Below are positions 51,436 to 60,159 of a stretch of 64,000 nt of DNA, piece by piece. Within the stretch, counting starts at the first letter, position 1, and each line of letters opens with the position of its first letter. This DNA is from Gordoniibacillus chartarius (GTDB taxonomy: Bacteria > Bacillota > Bacilli > Paenibacillales > NBRC-103111). The stretch spans positions 1 through 64,000 of the forward strand of contig NZ_JBHLWN010000048.1 in assembly GCF_042432825.1 (NCBI RefSeq). Direction: 5' to 3'. Made by a program: the position numbers and the translations under genes. The notes below the pieces were generated by a model that saw only the letters and a program-made list of their open reading frames with translations, did no database searches and had not been told where the DNA came from.

Positions 51436-53466
51436 ATGCTGCTTCAGGTAAGCAATGTGAGCAAATATTACGGTGCCACGGCGGTGCTGTCCAATATTCA
51501 TCTTCAACTGGAGGCTCGGGAGCGGATCGGGCTGGTGGGCGTGAACGGCGCCGGCAAGTCGACGCTGCTGCAAATTATTGCGGGCGAGCTTTCTTACGAT
51601 AGCGGGGAAATTTTTAAGGCGAAGGAGACGCGGATCGGCTATTTGCGCCAGCACAGCGGACTCCGGCTCGATCGGACGATCGGGGAGGAAGTGCGCGAGG
51701 TGTTCGCGGAGCTGCACGAGGTCGAGCGGGAGCTGCGGCAGCTGGAGGAGCAAATGGCCGACCCGCAGGTGCATGCCGATGAGAAGCGGTACGAAGCGAT
51801 TCTGGCTCGTTATGCGGCAAAGCAGGAATGGTTCCGCGAGCGCGGCGGGTATCAGGTGGAATCGACGATTCGCAGCGTTCTGCATGGGATGGGGTTCGGG
51901 GATATGGCGCTCGATACGCCGGTAGCAGGGCTTAGCGGCGGCCAGAAGACGCGTCTGGCAATGGTGAAGCTGCTGCTCGAGGCACCGGACGTGCTGCTGC
52001 TGGACGAGCCGACGAACCATCTCGATATTCCGACGCTAACGTGGCTGGAAGGGTACCTGCGCGGGTATCCCGGGGCGATCCTCGTCGTGTCGCACGACCG
52101 CTTCTTCCTCGATGCGCTGGTAACGGCGATTTACGAAATCGAAAGGACCTCGGCCAAACGGTACACCGGCAATTACTCGCGATTCGTTGAGCTGAAGGCG
52201 GCCGAATACGAAATTCAGCTGAAGCACTACGAGAAGCAGCAGGAAGAGATTGCGCGGATGGAGGATTTTGTTCAGCGGAACATCGCCCGGGCGACGACGA
52301 CGAAGCGGGCGCAGAGCCGGCGCAAGGCGCTGGAGAAGATGGATCGGCTCGACAAGCCGCTTGGCGATTTGAAGCGGGCGAGCTTCTCGTTCGAGATCGA
52401 GCAGCAGACGGGCAAAGAGGTGCTGAAGGCGTCAGGCCTGACGGTTTCCTATGCGCCAGGGCCGGGGCATGAGCTGCTGCGCGGCGTATCGTTCGAGCTG
52501 CGGCGCGGCGTGGCGGCGGCGCTCATCGGGCCGAACGGGATCGGCAAATCGACGCTGCTCAAGACGCTGACCGGGCAGCTGCAGCCGGACCGCGGCGTCA
52601 TCGAATGGGGCTCGAATGTGCGGCTCGGGTATTACGATCAGGAGCAAAAAGGGTTGAATCCGGCGAATACGGTCCTGGAAGAAGTATGGGGGGCGTATCC
52701 GCATTTGGAGGAGGCGCGGATCCGGACCGTCCTGGGTAACTTTTTGTTCAGCGGCGAGGATGTGTTCAAGAAGGTCGCGTCGCTGAGCGGCGGCGAGAAG
52801 GCGCGGGTATCTCTGGCAAAGCTGATGCTGCTGAAGGCGAACGTGCTCGTGCTCGACGAGCCGACGAACCATCTGGATTTGTATTCGAAGGAAGTACTGG
52901 AGTCGGCGCTGCTCGACTATGAGGGTACGCTGTTGTTCATTTCGCATGACCGCTATTTTCTCAATAAAATGGCGGAAACGATGCTGGAGCTGCGGGCGGA
53001 CGGCGTTGATGTGTACTTGGGCAACTACGACGATTATGTCGAGAAGAAGGCGGAGCTGGCCGCGATCGAGGAAGAGCGGCGCGCGGCCGGCGGAGGCGGT
53101 GCGCCGGGCGCTGGCGGGCGCGGCGCGGACGGCCGGCCGGGCGGCGGTGCCGGGACCGCCGGCGCAGCGGCGGCGGGTGCGGGCGGGAGTTCGGCGGCCG
53201 GCGGCGCCGAGCCTGCGGCGAGCGGCAGCGCGCGGGAGCAGGACAAGGCGGCGAAGCGCGAGGAGCGCAGCCGGCAGCGCCGGCTGGAGCAGCTCGAGCG
53301 CGACATCGCCGCCTGGGAGGCCGAGCAGAGCGAGCTTGAGCTCGCCCTGGCCGACCCTGCGGTGTACAACGACTATGTGCTCGTGCAGGAGAAGAACGCC
53401 GCGATTGAAGCCCTGAAAGCAAAGCTGGCGACGGCTTACGAAGAATGGGAGCAGCTGCTCGGTTGA
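51436..53466 (+). CDS. ydiF: ABC-F ATPase, YdiF-like, with Gly/Ala-rich insert
   Basis: About 676 residues. Two ATPase domains with Walker A GVNGAGKST and GPNGIGKST, signatures LSGGQKTRLAMVKLL and LSGGEKARVSLAKL and LDEPTNHLD. ABC-F proteins act at the ribosomal E site. The linker between domains is of normal type. After the second domain comes an insert of about 60 residues made of Gly and Ala (residues about 550-605), then a C-terminal coiled coil. AGGAGG stands 6 bases before the ATG at 51436. Its position near moaC and tsaD matches Bacillus ydiF. Confidence 0.9.
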   Translation: MLLQVSNVSKYYGATAVLSNIHLQLEARERIGLVGVNGAGKSTLLQIIAGELSYDSGEIFKAKETRIGYLRQHSGLRLDRTIGEEVREVFAELHEVERELRQLEEQMADPQVHADEKRYEAILARYAAKQEWFRERGGYQVESTIRSVLHGMGFGDMALDTPVAGLSGGQKTRLAMVKLLLEAPDVLLLDEPTNHLDIPTLTWLEGYLRGYPGAILVVSHDRFFLDALVTAIYEIERTSAKRYTGNYSRFVELKAAEYEIQLKHYEKQQEEIARMEDFVQRNIARATTTKRAQSRRKALEKMDRLDKPLGDLKRASFSFEIEQQTGKEVLKASGLTVSYAPGPGHELLRGVSFELRRGVAAALIGPNGIGKSTLLKTLTGQLQPDRGVIEWGSNVRLGYYDQEQKGLNPANTVLEEVWGAYPHLEEARIRTVLGNFLFSGEDVFKKVASLSGGEKARVSLAKLMLLKANVLVLDEPTNHLDLYSKEVLESALLDYEGTLLFISHDRYFLNKMAETMLELRADGVDVYLGNYDDYVEKKAELAAIEEERRAAGGGGAPGAGGRGADGRPGGGAGTAGAAAAGAGGSSAAGGAEPAASGSAREQDKAAKREERSRQRRLEQLERDIAAWEAEQSELELALADPAVYNDYVLVQEKNAAIEALKAKLATAYEEWEQLLG

Positions 53467-54045
53467 GCGGCTGTTTTTGTTTTTTTGGGGAAATTGCGCT
53501 GGCAGGGGATGTCGGTCAGTAATTTATGCATAGCTGTTTGCAACTTGAGCCGGGATAGCGGTTTTGGCCGCTATGGCTGGGCTTTTGGTGCAGATAGCGA
53601 AGTTGGAGGCCTGCAGCCGCCTTTGGCTGTTAGCCGCGAGTGGTTGCGCAAGTCGTGGGTTAGAACGGCGGTTTCGGCCGTTATGGCTGGCAATTAACGG
53701 ATGAGAGCATCTTAGGGGTCAGTTGGCCTATTTGACCGTTATATTGAAGTAGTTACGCTAGTCGTGGGCTGTAGCTATAGTTGCGGCCCTTTCAACGGGG
53801 CGTAAGTTAAGATGGGTTCCGGCTACCCATTGGGCCGGTTAGACGGGAGCGGTCACTCAAGTCGTAAGCTGGAGCGCGTTGTATAGTACGTGATAAGCCG
53901 TTGCAGCGGATGGCACCATAGGATTCCAGCGGCTTATTAATTCGTCTGCCGGGGATTTATGCACGTACCCTAACCTAAGAATGTTGGCAACAATTTGCCG
54001 GTATACGTATCGATTGTGGAGAACTTAATAGCAATCCATCTCTCA
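53467..54045. other. Non-coding region downstream of the ABC-F gene
   Basis: No ORF with a ribosome site. It contains imperfect repeats around GGCCGTTATGGCTGG and GGCCGCTATGGCTGG (53562 and 53675) and similar words, a type of degenerate GC-rich intergenic repeat. Similar sequence (GGCCGCTATAG) occurs at 47090. No function assigned. Confidence 0.4.
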
Positions 54046-54294
54046 CGTGGATAACCTGGAGTTATCCCCAATCATATCCACAGCAGTCACATCGTTCTGC
54101 AAGCGTTATCCACCGCTCCACAGGCGACGTTCACTACTTGTTCACATTGTTGTCCACATTATCCACATTTTTCTGTGAAAAAGTTGTTAGCATTTCCACA
54201 CGCCCCCTCCCCCTACTGCCGCTTGCTTTTGCAATACATATCCCCAATATACACAGGGGGTGTGGATAAACATACCCACACCCCTTGTGAACAA
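54046..54294. other. DnaA-box cluster between ydiF and leuA
   Basis: Two perfect DnaA boxes, TTATCCACA at 54159-54167 (plus) and 54261-54269 (minus), and several with one mismatch: 54046-54054 (minus), 54062-54070, 54074-54082, 54106-54114, 54138-54146, 54150-54158 and 54286-54294 (minus). About nine in 250 bases is far above chance. dnaA and dnaN are not nearby, so this is not oriC. In Bacillus subtilis a DnaA-box cluster lies at the gcp (tsaD) locus (recalled), the same neighbourhood. Confidence 0.8.
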
Positions 54295-54295
54295 C

Positions 54296-55885
54296 TTATA
54301 TTGCTTCCGATACCGTATTTCCGGCTGCATCCGGCACCTCTTCGCCGCATGCGCGAAGCGCTTGATTGCAGGCGGACAAAAACGCTTTAGCCGTCGCCAT
54401 CAGCACATCGCAATCCACAGCCGAGCTCTTGTAAATCGAGTCGCCTACGCGTACGGTCACATCAGCCTCGCCCTGTGCCCGTTCGCCGGCAGACAACGCA
54501 TGAAGCTCCATATCCTCAAACTCCACATCGAGCGGGATTGCCTGCTTGATACATGCCGTAAGCGCCTCGATTGGGCCTTCGCCCGTCGCGGAATAAGCGT
54601 ACTCCTTCCCGGCAAAGGCATCCCAAATCGTAATCGAAGCGACGCGAATGCGGCCGGACGAGCTGACCACCTGGATGTCGCGTAACGTGAACCGGTCAAT
54701 CGAGCTTTCCGTCGTTTCGCCGATCAACCGGATGAACTCGTCGTCGGTGACGATTTTTTGCGCATCGGCCGTTTCCTTAAATCTCGCATACAATTTTTCC
54801 AGCTCCGCCTCGTCCAGCGCCACACCGTATTGGAGAGCCCGGTGCTTCAGTGCGTGCCGCCCGGAGTGCTTGCCGAGAATGATCATACTGCGCGGGATGC
54901 CAAGCCGCTCCGGATCCATGATTTCATACGTGCTGCGGTTCTTGAGCAAACCGTCCTGATGAATGCCGGCCTCGTGCTGGAACGCATTGCGGCCGACGAC
55001 CGGCTTGTTGAAAGCGATCGGCATGTGCATCGTCCGGCTGACCAGCTTCGACGTCGCATAAATTTCCTCCGGCCGAATCCCGGTTTCCACGCCGAGCGCT
55101 TCCCCGCGCGTCTCGATCGCCATCGCCAGCTCCTCCAGCGACGTGTTGCCGGCCCGTTCGCCGACCCCGTTGACCGTTACCTCCACATAGCTCACGCCGG
55201 CTTGAATCGCCGCCAAGGAATTCGCTACCGCAAGGCCCAGGTCGTTGTGGCAATGCGCGCTGTACTCGACGGTATCGCCGCCCCGCACCATTTGGCGTAC
55301 CCGGCGGAACAGGCGGCCGTACTCTTCCGGCATCGCGTAGCCGACCGTATCCGGAATGTTGATAATCGTCGCGCCCTCGGCAATAACCGCCTCCACAACT
55401 TCGAACAGGAACTCTTCCCCCGTCCGGGTCGCGTCCATCGGCGAATATTCGATCCGGTCAACGAACTGCTTGGCGTACGCCACCATGCTGCGCGCGAGCT
55501 CGACGACCTGCTGCCGCGATTTGCGGAGCTGAAAGTCGATGTGGATGTCCGATGACGACAAGAACAGGTGCAAGCGGCGGAACGGTGCATCGGCCGTCGC
55601 TTTAACTGCCGCATCGATATCCCCCTTCACGGCGCGGGCAAAGCCGCAAATTTCCACTCCCTGCAGCTCCCGGGAAATAGCCTGCACGGCGGCAAAATCC
55701 CCCGGGCTCGATATCGGGAACCCCGGCTCGATCACATCGACGCCGAGACGGACCAGCTGCCGGGCGATTCGGATTTTCTCTTCAGGCGTCAAGCTTCCGC
55801 CCGGAGCCTGCTCTCCGTCGCGCAGCGTCGTGTCGAACAAGTGAATGCGGCGTTTTGGCGTCTGGATCGTTGTTTCATTAGTCAT
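54296..55885 (-). CDS. leuA: 2-isopropylmalate synthase
   Basis: About 529 residues. The first enzyme of leucine synthesis condenses 2-oxoisovalerate with acetyl-CoA. DTTLRDGEQAPGG (catalytic Arg-Asp), SAHCHNDLGLAVANSLAAI (HxH metal site) and the LeuA dimerisation domain in the last 120 residues (feedback by Leu) are intact. The ATG at 55885 has AGGAGGA 7 bases upstream; the ATG at 55915 is not preferred. It is preceded by two T-box leaders, and lies as a single gene between the DnaA-box cluster and tsaD. Confidence 0.93.
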   Translation of the reverse strand: MTNETTIQTPKRRIHLFDTTLRDGEQAPGGSLTPEEKIRIARQLVRLGVDVIEPGFPISSPGDFAAVQAISRELQGVEICGFARAVKGDIDAAVKATADAPFRRLHLFLSSSDIHIDFQLRKSRQQVVELARSMVAYAKQFVDRIEYSPMDATRTGEEFLFEVVEAVIAEGATIINIPDTVGYAMPEEYGRLFRRVRQMVRGGDTVEYSAHCHNDLGLAVANSLAAIQAGVSYVEVTVNGVGERAGNTSLEELAMAIETRGEALGVETGIRPEEIYATSKLVSRTMHMPIAFNKPVVGRNAFQHEAGIHQDGLLKNRSTYEIMDPERLGIPRSMIILGKHSGRHALKHRALQYGVALDEAELEKLYARFKETADAQKIVTDDEFIRLIGETTESSIDRFTLRDIQVVSSSGRIRVASITIWDAFAGKEYAYSATGEGPIEALTACIKQAIPLDVEFEDMELHALSAGERAQGEADVTVRVGDSIYKSSAVDCDVLMATAKAFLSACNQALRACGEEVPDAAGNTVSEAI

Positions 55886-55930
55886 ATCGGATTCCTCCTC
55901 GAAGATCTTCTTCATGTAAAATGCAAACCA

Positions 55931-56215
55931 AAAAGCCCGCCGCCCCGCAACGGTGTTCCGTTGCAGAGACGGCGGGCTGCAATGTCCCGACGCGGTACCA
56001 CTCTGCTTGACGCCATACCCGGCGTCCGCTCAAAGCCCGATAACGGGGGCGAACCGTTGAGACCTACTGTGCCCTTGGCAGCTTGCGGCCGCGAAGCTGC
56101 GTAGCGGTTCGATCCCACCGCTCCCAAGCGAGTTCGGAGGCTCCTTCGTCTGCGTCGCACCGGCCCGCAGCTCTCTGGGCGAAGGAAACCGTCCTACTAC
56201 TCTTGTTCATTGCGG
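55931..56215 (-). promoter_or_regulatory. Leucine T-box leader, proximal to leuA
   Basis: The T-box sequence CAGAGTGGTACCGCG (55991-56005, minus) precedes a terminator of AGCCCGCCG/CGGCGGGCT arms ending in TTTTT (55931-55978). Stem I motifs AGAGAGCTGCGGG and GGTGCGACGCAG lie upstream. The likely specifier is CTC (56130-56132) in GAA-CTC-GC, a Leu codon, so uncharged tRNA-Leu(GAG) would favour readthrough into leuA. Confidence 0.88.
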
Positions 56216-56266
56216 CATAATTTCGTAATGGTTAACGTGAAATATTCTTTCTTTCCGACAGGAATC

Positions 56267-56545
56267 AAAAAAGCCCGTCGTCTCCATAAGAGACGACAGG
56301 CTGTGCCCGCGCGGTACCACTCTTGTTGGTCAGGCTGCCTTGCCGGCAATACCCGAACCCTCTCGAACCCGATCACGGAGGCTACCCGTTCCTGCGTACG
56401 CATCCGAGCATCCCGGAAAGATGCCGGCTTCCGCAAAACCGCTCCCGGGCGAGCTTCAGAAACCGCCTGCGTCTGCGTCGCACCGACCCGCAGCTCTCTT
56501 TACGCGCTGGCTTCTTACTGTTCCCGTTCTTAGCGTTTGATCCAT
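56267..56545 (-). promoter_or_regulatory. Leucine T-box leader, distal (promoter-side)
   Basis: Second, complete T-box in tandem. AAGAGTGGTACCGCG (56310-56324, minus) precedes a terminator with AGCCTGTCGTCTC/GAGACGACGGGCT arms and TTTTTT (56267-56302). Stem I has AGAGAGCTGCGGG and GGTGCGACGCAG. The likely specifier is CTC (56451-56453) in GAAG-CTC-GC. Two Leu T-boxes in series would sharpen the response to leucine starvation. Confidence 0.88.
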
Positions 56546-56556
56546 TTGTTGTTGTG

Positions 56557-56585
56557 ATTATAGTATGCGCGGAAGCGATTGTCAA
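56557..56585 (-). promoter_or_regulatory. Consensus promoter of the leuA T-box operon
   Basis: TTGACA (56580-56585), exactly 17 bases, TATAAT (56557-56562) on the minus strand: a perfect sigma-A consensus. The expected start is near 56550, just before the distal T-box, so the strong promoter is limited by two attenuators. Confidence 0.9.
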
Positions 56586-56623
56586 TACACGAATGTTCTA
56601 TAAATACCCCGCAGCACATCCGC

Positions 56624-57643
56624 CTACCACTTCTCCAGGCTCAGCAGCGGCTCCGCCTTCAAATCCAGCTCGGCGAATTCCCGCTTGTTCCACTTCAGGA
56701 ATGCGGCGGCCGCGATCATCGCCGCATTGTCCGTGCATAGGCTGAGCGGCGGTACGATCAGCGGCAGGCCGATCTCCTCGCAGCGGGCGGCGAGCGCCGC
56801 GCGCAAGCCCCGGTTGGCGGCGACACCGCCGGCCAAGATGAGCTGCTTCGCGCCGAACTCGGCGGCTGCGCGCATCGCTTTCGTAACGAGCACGTCGATG
56901 ACCGAGTTCTGAAAGCCCAGCGACAGCTGCGCCGACTGCAGCGCTTCGCCGCGCATGCGGGACTGGTTGACGACGTTCAGCATGGCGGACTTCAGTCCGC
57001 TGAAGCTGAAGTCGTACGAGTCTCCCTCCAGCCATGCACGCGGCAGCTCGATTTCGTGCTCGGCCTCGTGGGCGAGCCGGTCGATATGCGGGCCGCCGGG
57101 ATACGGCAGGTTCAGGGCGCGCGCGACTTTGTCGTAAGCTTCGCCGACAGCGTCGTCGCGGGTTTGTCCGATAATGCGGAACTTGCCTTCCGACTCCAAA
57201 TAAACAAGCTCGGTATGCCCGCCAGATACGACCAGAGCGACTGCCGGGTACTCTAACGGCTGGACGAGCTGATTGGCATAAATATGTCCCGCTATATGAT
57301 GGACGCCGATGAGCGGCAGCTCGAGCGCAAACGCCAGCGCCTTGGCGGCGGCGACGCCGACAAGCAGCGCACCGACGAGGCCCGGGCCGTTCGTGACGGC
57401 AATCGCTGATAACTCCTCCAGCCGTACGTCCGCCTGCTCCAGCGCTTCCTGGAGCATCCACGTAATGGACTCTACGTGCTGGCGCGAAGCAATCTCAGGG
57501 ACGACGCCGCCATACCGGCGGTGCGTCTCCACCTGCGAGGAGACGACGTTCGAGCGGATGCGGGTACCGTTCTCCACGATCGCAACGGACGTCTCGTCGC
57601 AGCTAGTTTCAATCGCCAAAATATAAACCGGTTGTTCGATCAT
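56624..57643 (-). CDS. tsaD: tRNA N6-threonylcarbamoyladenosine synthase subunit TsaD (Gcp)
   Basis: About 339 residues. TsaD transfers the threonylcarbamoyl group to A37 of ANN-decoding tRNAs. ILAIETSCDETS, the HHIAGHIYAN metal motif and GGHTELVYL are conserved, and GGVAANRGLR is in place. The ATG at 57643 has AAGGAG 9 bases upstream and overlaps the rimI stop (ATGA); an earlier ATG at 57682 would lie within rimI. Confidence 0.96.
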   Translation of the reverse strand: MIEQPVYILAIETSCDETSVAIVENGTRIRSNVVSSQVETHRRYGGVVPEIASRQHVESITWMLQEALEQADVRLEELSAIAVTNGPGLVGALLVGVAAAKALAFALELPLIGVHHIAGHIYANQLVQPLEYPAVALVVSGGHTELVYLESEGKFRIIGQTRDDAVGEAYDKVARALNLPYPGGPHIDRLAHEAEHEIELPRAWLEGDSYDFSFSGLKSAMLNVVNQSRMRGEALQSAQLSLGFQNSVIDVLVTKAMRAAAEFGAKQLILAGGVAANRGLRAALAARCEEIGLPLIVPPLSLCTDNAAMIAAAAFLKWNKREFAELDLKAEPLLSLEKW

Positions 57644-58167
57644 GCTTGCGAGCTCCTTTGCGACCGGGGCAGTTCCGCCCACATGATGACGGCGTCCTCG
57701 TTGTTGTCCGTATAATAGCCGCGGCGGACGCCGACGGCGGCGAAGCCGATTTTCTCATAAAGTGACTGCGCAACGGCATTCGTCTGCCGCACCTCGAGCG
57801 TCATCCGGTGCGCTCCGAGGAGCGCCGCCTTGTGCATGAGCTCGGTCATCAGACGTTCGCCGAGTCCCTGCCCGCGAAACGGCGCCCGGACGGCGACATT
57901 CGTCACATGCGCTTCTTCGAGAATGAGCCACATGCCGCCATAGCCGGCGACGGCGCCGCCGACCTCCATGACGACGTAGTGGGCGAAATGGTTGTTGGTC
58001 AGCTCGTTATGAAACGCCCCTTCGGTCCACGGCGTTGTGAACGATTCCTGTTCGATCTGGCAGACCGTCGGAATATCGCGGGTTTGCATGGGGCGGAAAA
58101 TGACCGCATAGCCCGTATAAGGCCGCCGTTCAGGCGGATTGGTATTAGAGTGCGAATTCGGTTCCAA
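57640..58167 (-). CDS. rimI: Ribosomal protein S18 alanine N-acetyltransferase RimI
   Basis: A 175-residue GNAT protein. The acetyl-CoA motif A (VAVRAPFRGQGLGERLM) and the GFAAVGVRRGYY end are typical of RimI. The first 20 residues are an extra disordered start. In Firmicutes rimI stands between tsaB and tsaD, as here. Confidence 0.9.
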   Translation of the reverse strand: MEPNSHSNTNPPERRPYTGYAVIFRPMQTRDIPTVCQIEQESFTTPWTEGAFHNELTNNHFAHYVVMEVGGAVAGYGGMWLILEEAHVTNVAVRAPFRGQGLGERLMTELMHKAALLGAHRMTLEVRQTNAVAQSLYEKIGFAAVGVRRGYYTDNNEDAVIMWAELPRSQRSSQA

Positions 58168-58169
58168 GT

Positions 58170-58985
58170 CTAGTCTCCTTGCTTCTGCTTGGCGAGCAGC
58201 TTCACTTCCGCCTCGGCGAGCTGGGTATAGTTCGGCACGAACGTATGCACATCGTCGTGCTCGCCGCGCAGCAGGCGCGCGGCCGCGAGCGCGCCGACGT
58301 CGCGTGCGGCCGGCTCATGCGGCAGCATGAGCAGCCGCACGCCGCCTGCGGCCTCGCCGCCGCCGAACGCTTCGAGGAGCATCTCCTCGAAGCCGGCGGT
58401 CTCGCCGCAGAAGGCGAGCTCCACGGGCCCGTCCGCCGCGGCGGCCCGCTCCCGCAGCTCGTCCGCCCAATCGCGGACGAGCCTTACCCCGTCGGCGGCC
58501 AGCTCCGTCAGGCCGCCGACAACCGCACCGCCGTCCTCATAGACGGCGGTAAACGCCTGCGAGCGCCGCGCATCGACGAGCGGCACGAGCCAGCGGCGCC
58601 CGGCCGATATCGCCCCGCCGCCGGCGCCGGCCCGCCGCGCCGCTCCAAGCGCAAGCGCCGCCAGGCTGGAGACGCCGACAAGCGGCACGCGCAGCGTCCA
58701 CGCCATTGTCTTCGCCGCGGACACCGCCACGCGCACGCCCGTGTACGAGCCGGGCCCGATGCCCACGGCGATCGCATCCACATCGCGAGGCCGCAGCCCT
58801 CGTCCGTGCAGCAGCTCCTTTACCGCCGGAAGCAGGTGCACGGAATGATCGCGCTTGCCCTGCGCGCTAAACTCCGCCAGCACCTCGCCGCCGCGCAGCA
58901 GCGCTGTCGTCATCGTCGTCGTGGACGTATCGAAGGCCACAATGACGCCTTCCCGCCCCGCTTTCTCCACCTTTGCTGCATCCAT
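58170..58985 (-). CDS. tsaB: tRNA threonylcarbamoyladenosine biosynthesis protein TsaB
   Basis: About 271 residues, an inactive TsaD paralogue that dimerises with it. VIVAFDTSTTTMTTALL and GIGPGSYTGVRVAVSAAKTMAW are typical. The ATG at 58985 is preferred: the frame extends further upstream but overlaps tsaE. The C-terminal half is Gly/Ala-rich. It ends 2 bases before rimI. Confidence 0.93.
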   Translation of the reverse strand: MDAAKVEKAGREGVIVAFDTSTTTMTTALLRGGEVLAEFSAQGKRDHSVHLLPAVKELLHGRGLRPRDVDAIAVGIGPGSYTGVRVAVSAAKTMAWTLRVPLVGVSSLAALALGAARRAGAGGGAISAGRRWLVPLVDARRSQAFTAVYEDGGAVVGGLTELAADGVRLVRDWADELRERAAAADGPVELAFCGETAGFEEMLLEAFGGGEAAGGVRLLMLPHEPAARDVGALAAARLLRGEHDDVHTFVPNYTQLAEAEVKLLAKQKQGD

Positions 58986-58993
58986 CCCTACCG

Positions 58994-59512
58994 TCACCCT
59001 TCTCTCCCGCTGCTGTCCAGCCTCAACAATCCGTCCCGCTCCAGCTCCCGGCACCACGCCGCATACCTTTCTCCGTACGGTGTAAGCGTCAACCGGCGCT
59101 CCGTCCAGCCTCCGCCCTCCACGTGGGCGATCTCCACCGCCAGCCGCTCCTCGGGCAGCAGCTCCTCGATCCGCGACGCCCATTCCACGAGCGTTACGCC
59201 TTTGCCGAAGAAATACTCGTCCAGGCCGAGCTCGTCCGCTTCCGCCTCCGTCAAGCGGTACACATCCATATGATAGAGAGGCAGCCGCCCCTCGTACTCT
59301 TTAATGATCGTGAACGTCGGGCTATTGACGACGCCCGGCACGCCGAGCGCCTTCGCCAGAGCCTGCGAGAAGCGCGTCTTTCCCGCGCCAAGATCGCCTT
59401 CGAGCGTCAGCACCGAGCCCGGTTCGGCCAGCCGCCCTAGCGCAGCGGCCAATCGTTCCGTATCCGTTTCCCCGTGCGACGCATATTCGTATTGCTGCTG
59501 GACGCTGCTCAT
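58994..59512 (-). CDS. tsaE: tRNA threonylcarbamoyladenosine biosynthesis ATPase TsaE
   Basis: About 172 residues. The P-loop is LEGDLGAGKTRFSQAL, followed by SPTFTIIKEYEG and MDVYRL. The ATPase drives the TsaBDE cycle. The ATG at 59512 has GGAGGG about 10 bases upstream; ATG 59530 is possible. It lies 8 bases before tsaB. Confidence 0.93.
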   Translation of the reverse strand: MSSVQQQYEYASHGETDTERLAAALGRLAEPGSVLTLEGDLGAGKTRFSQALAKALGVPGVVNSPTFTIIKEYEGRLPLYHMDVYRLTEAEADELGLDEYFFGKGVTLVEWASRIEELLPEERLAVEIAHVEGGGWTERRLTLTPYGERYAAWCRELERDGLLRLDSSGREG

Positions 59513-59635
59513 CCGCGGGTTGCCCTCCATTTTGCACCAGTCGCATGTAATTCCTATTATTATAGAAAAACGAACGAAAGCCCGCAACTCCGCCAATAGG
59601 CGGAGCACCGGGCTCCCGCATCGCCAAACGCAGCA

Positions 59636-59818
59636 TTATTGAATTTCCTGCAGCTCGTCCACCATTACGATTTTCACATCGGCCGGGTTGTCTTCCACAT
59701 GCACCTTCGCCGTTTCCTTGCCCATATCCACGCTGTCGATCCAAACGGATACGCCGTTCAGCTCGACATCGATCCGTTCGTCGGCGTTCAAAATTTCCTG
59801 CGCCCGGTAAGCTTTCAT
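59636..59818 (-). CDS. sspH: H-type small acid-soluble spore protein
   Basis: A 60-residue protein of the SspH family: RAQEILNADERIDVELNGV, then VWIDSVDMG and a C-terminal acidic end. H-type SASPs are made in the forespore and bind or protect spore contents. Its ATG overlaps the upstream gene's stop (ATGA), so both form a two-gene unit. Confidence 0.88.
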   Translation of the reverse strand: MKAYRAQEILNADERIDVELNGVSVWIDSVDMGKETAKVHVEDNPADVKIVMVDELQEIQ

Positions 59819-60012
59819 GCTTCGTTCTCCTTTCCGCCGGCCTCGAGAACGGACTCCGTTAGCCCCATCGTGTCCGTCGTCGACTCGTCGATCAGCCCGT
59901 TCTGCGGCGATACTTTGCCTCCGCCCAGGCCCTCGTTGACCATTCGGTCAATGTCCATGAAATTTTCATCCATGCCTTGGTACATCGAATCGTATTCGTC
60001 CTGATCCGCCAC
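59815..60012 (-). CDS. Small acidic hypothetical protein cotranscribed with sspH
   Basis: A 65-residue, acidic, Met/Asp/Glu-rich protein (EYDSMYQGMDENFMDIDRM). A GTG start at 60012 has AGGAGG about 6 bases upstream. No known domain. Coupled to sspH by a 4-base overlap, so a sporulation role is likely. Confidence 0.75.
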   Translation of the reverse strand: MADQDEYDSMYQGMDENFMDIDRMVNEGLGGGKVSPQNGLIDESTTDTMGLTESVLEAGGKENEA

Positions 60013-60159
60013 TGTAATCCTCCTGAATGTAGGTTGCTGGCCGCCGTTGCGGCTTTGCCCATAGATTTTCCCGCCGGCGGCGAATTCATACGGATTGGAA
60101 TTGAAGGAACAGCCATACTAAGGCTAATCAATGCTGTCAAACAAGGGAGGCCTGCGGCC

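Noticed and set aside
54046..54294. Origin of replication (oriC)
   Set aside because: DnaA boxes are present, but dnaA, dnaN, rpmH or similar genes are absent and no long AT-rich unwinding region is seen. A DnaA-box cluster is the better reading.
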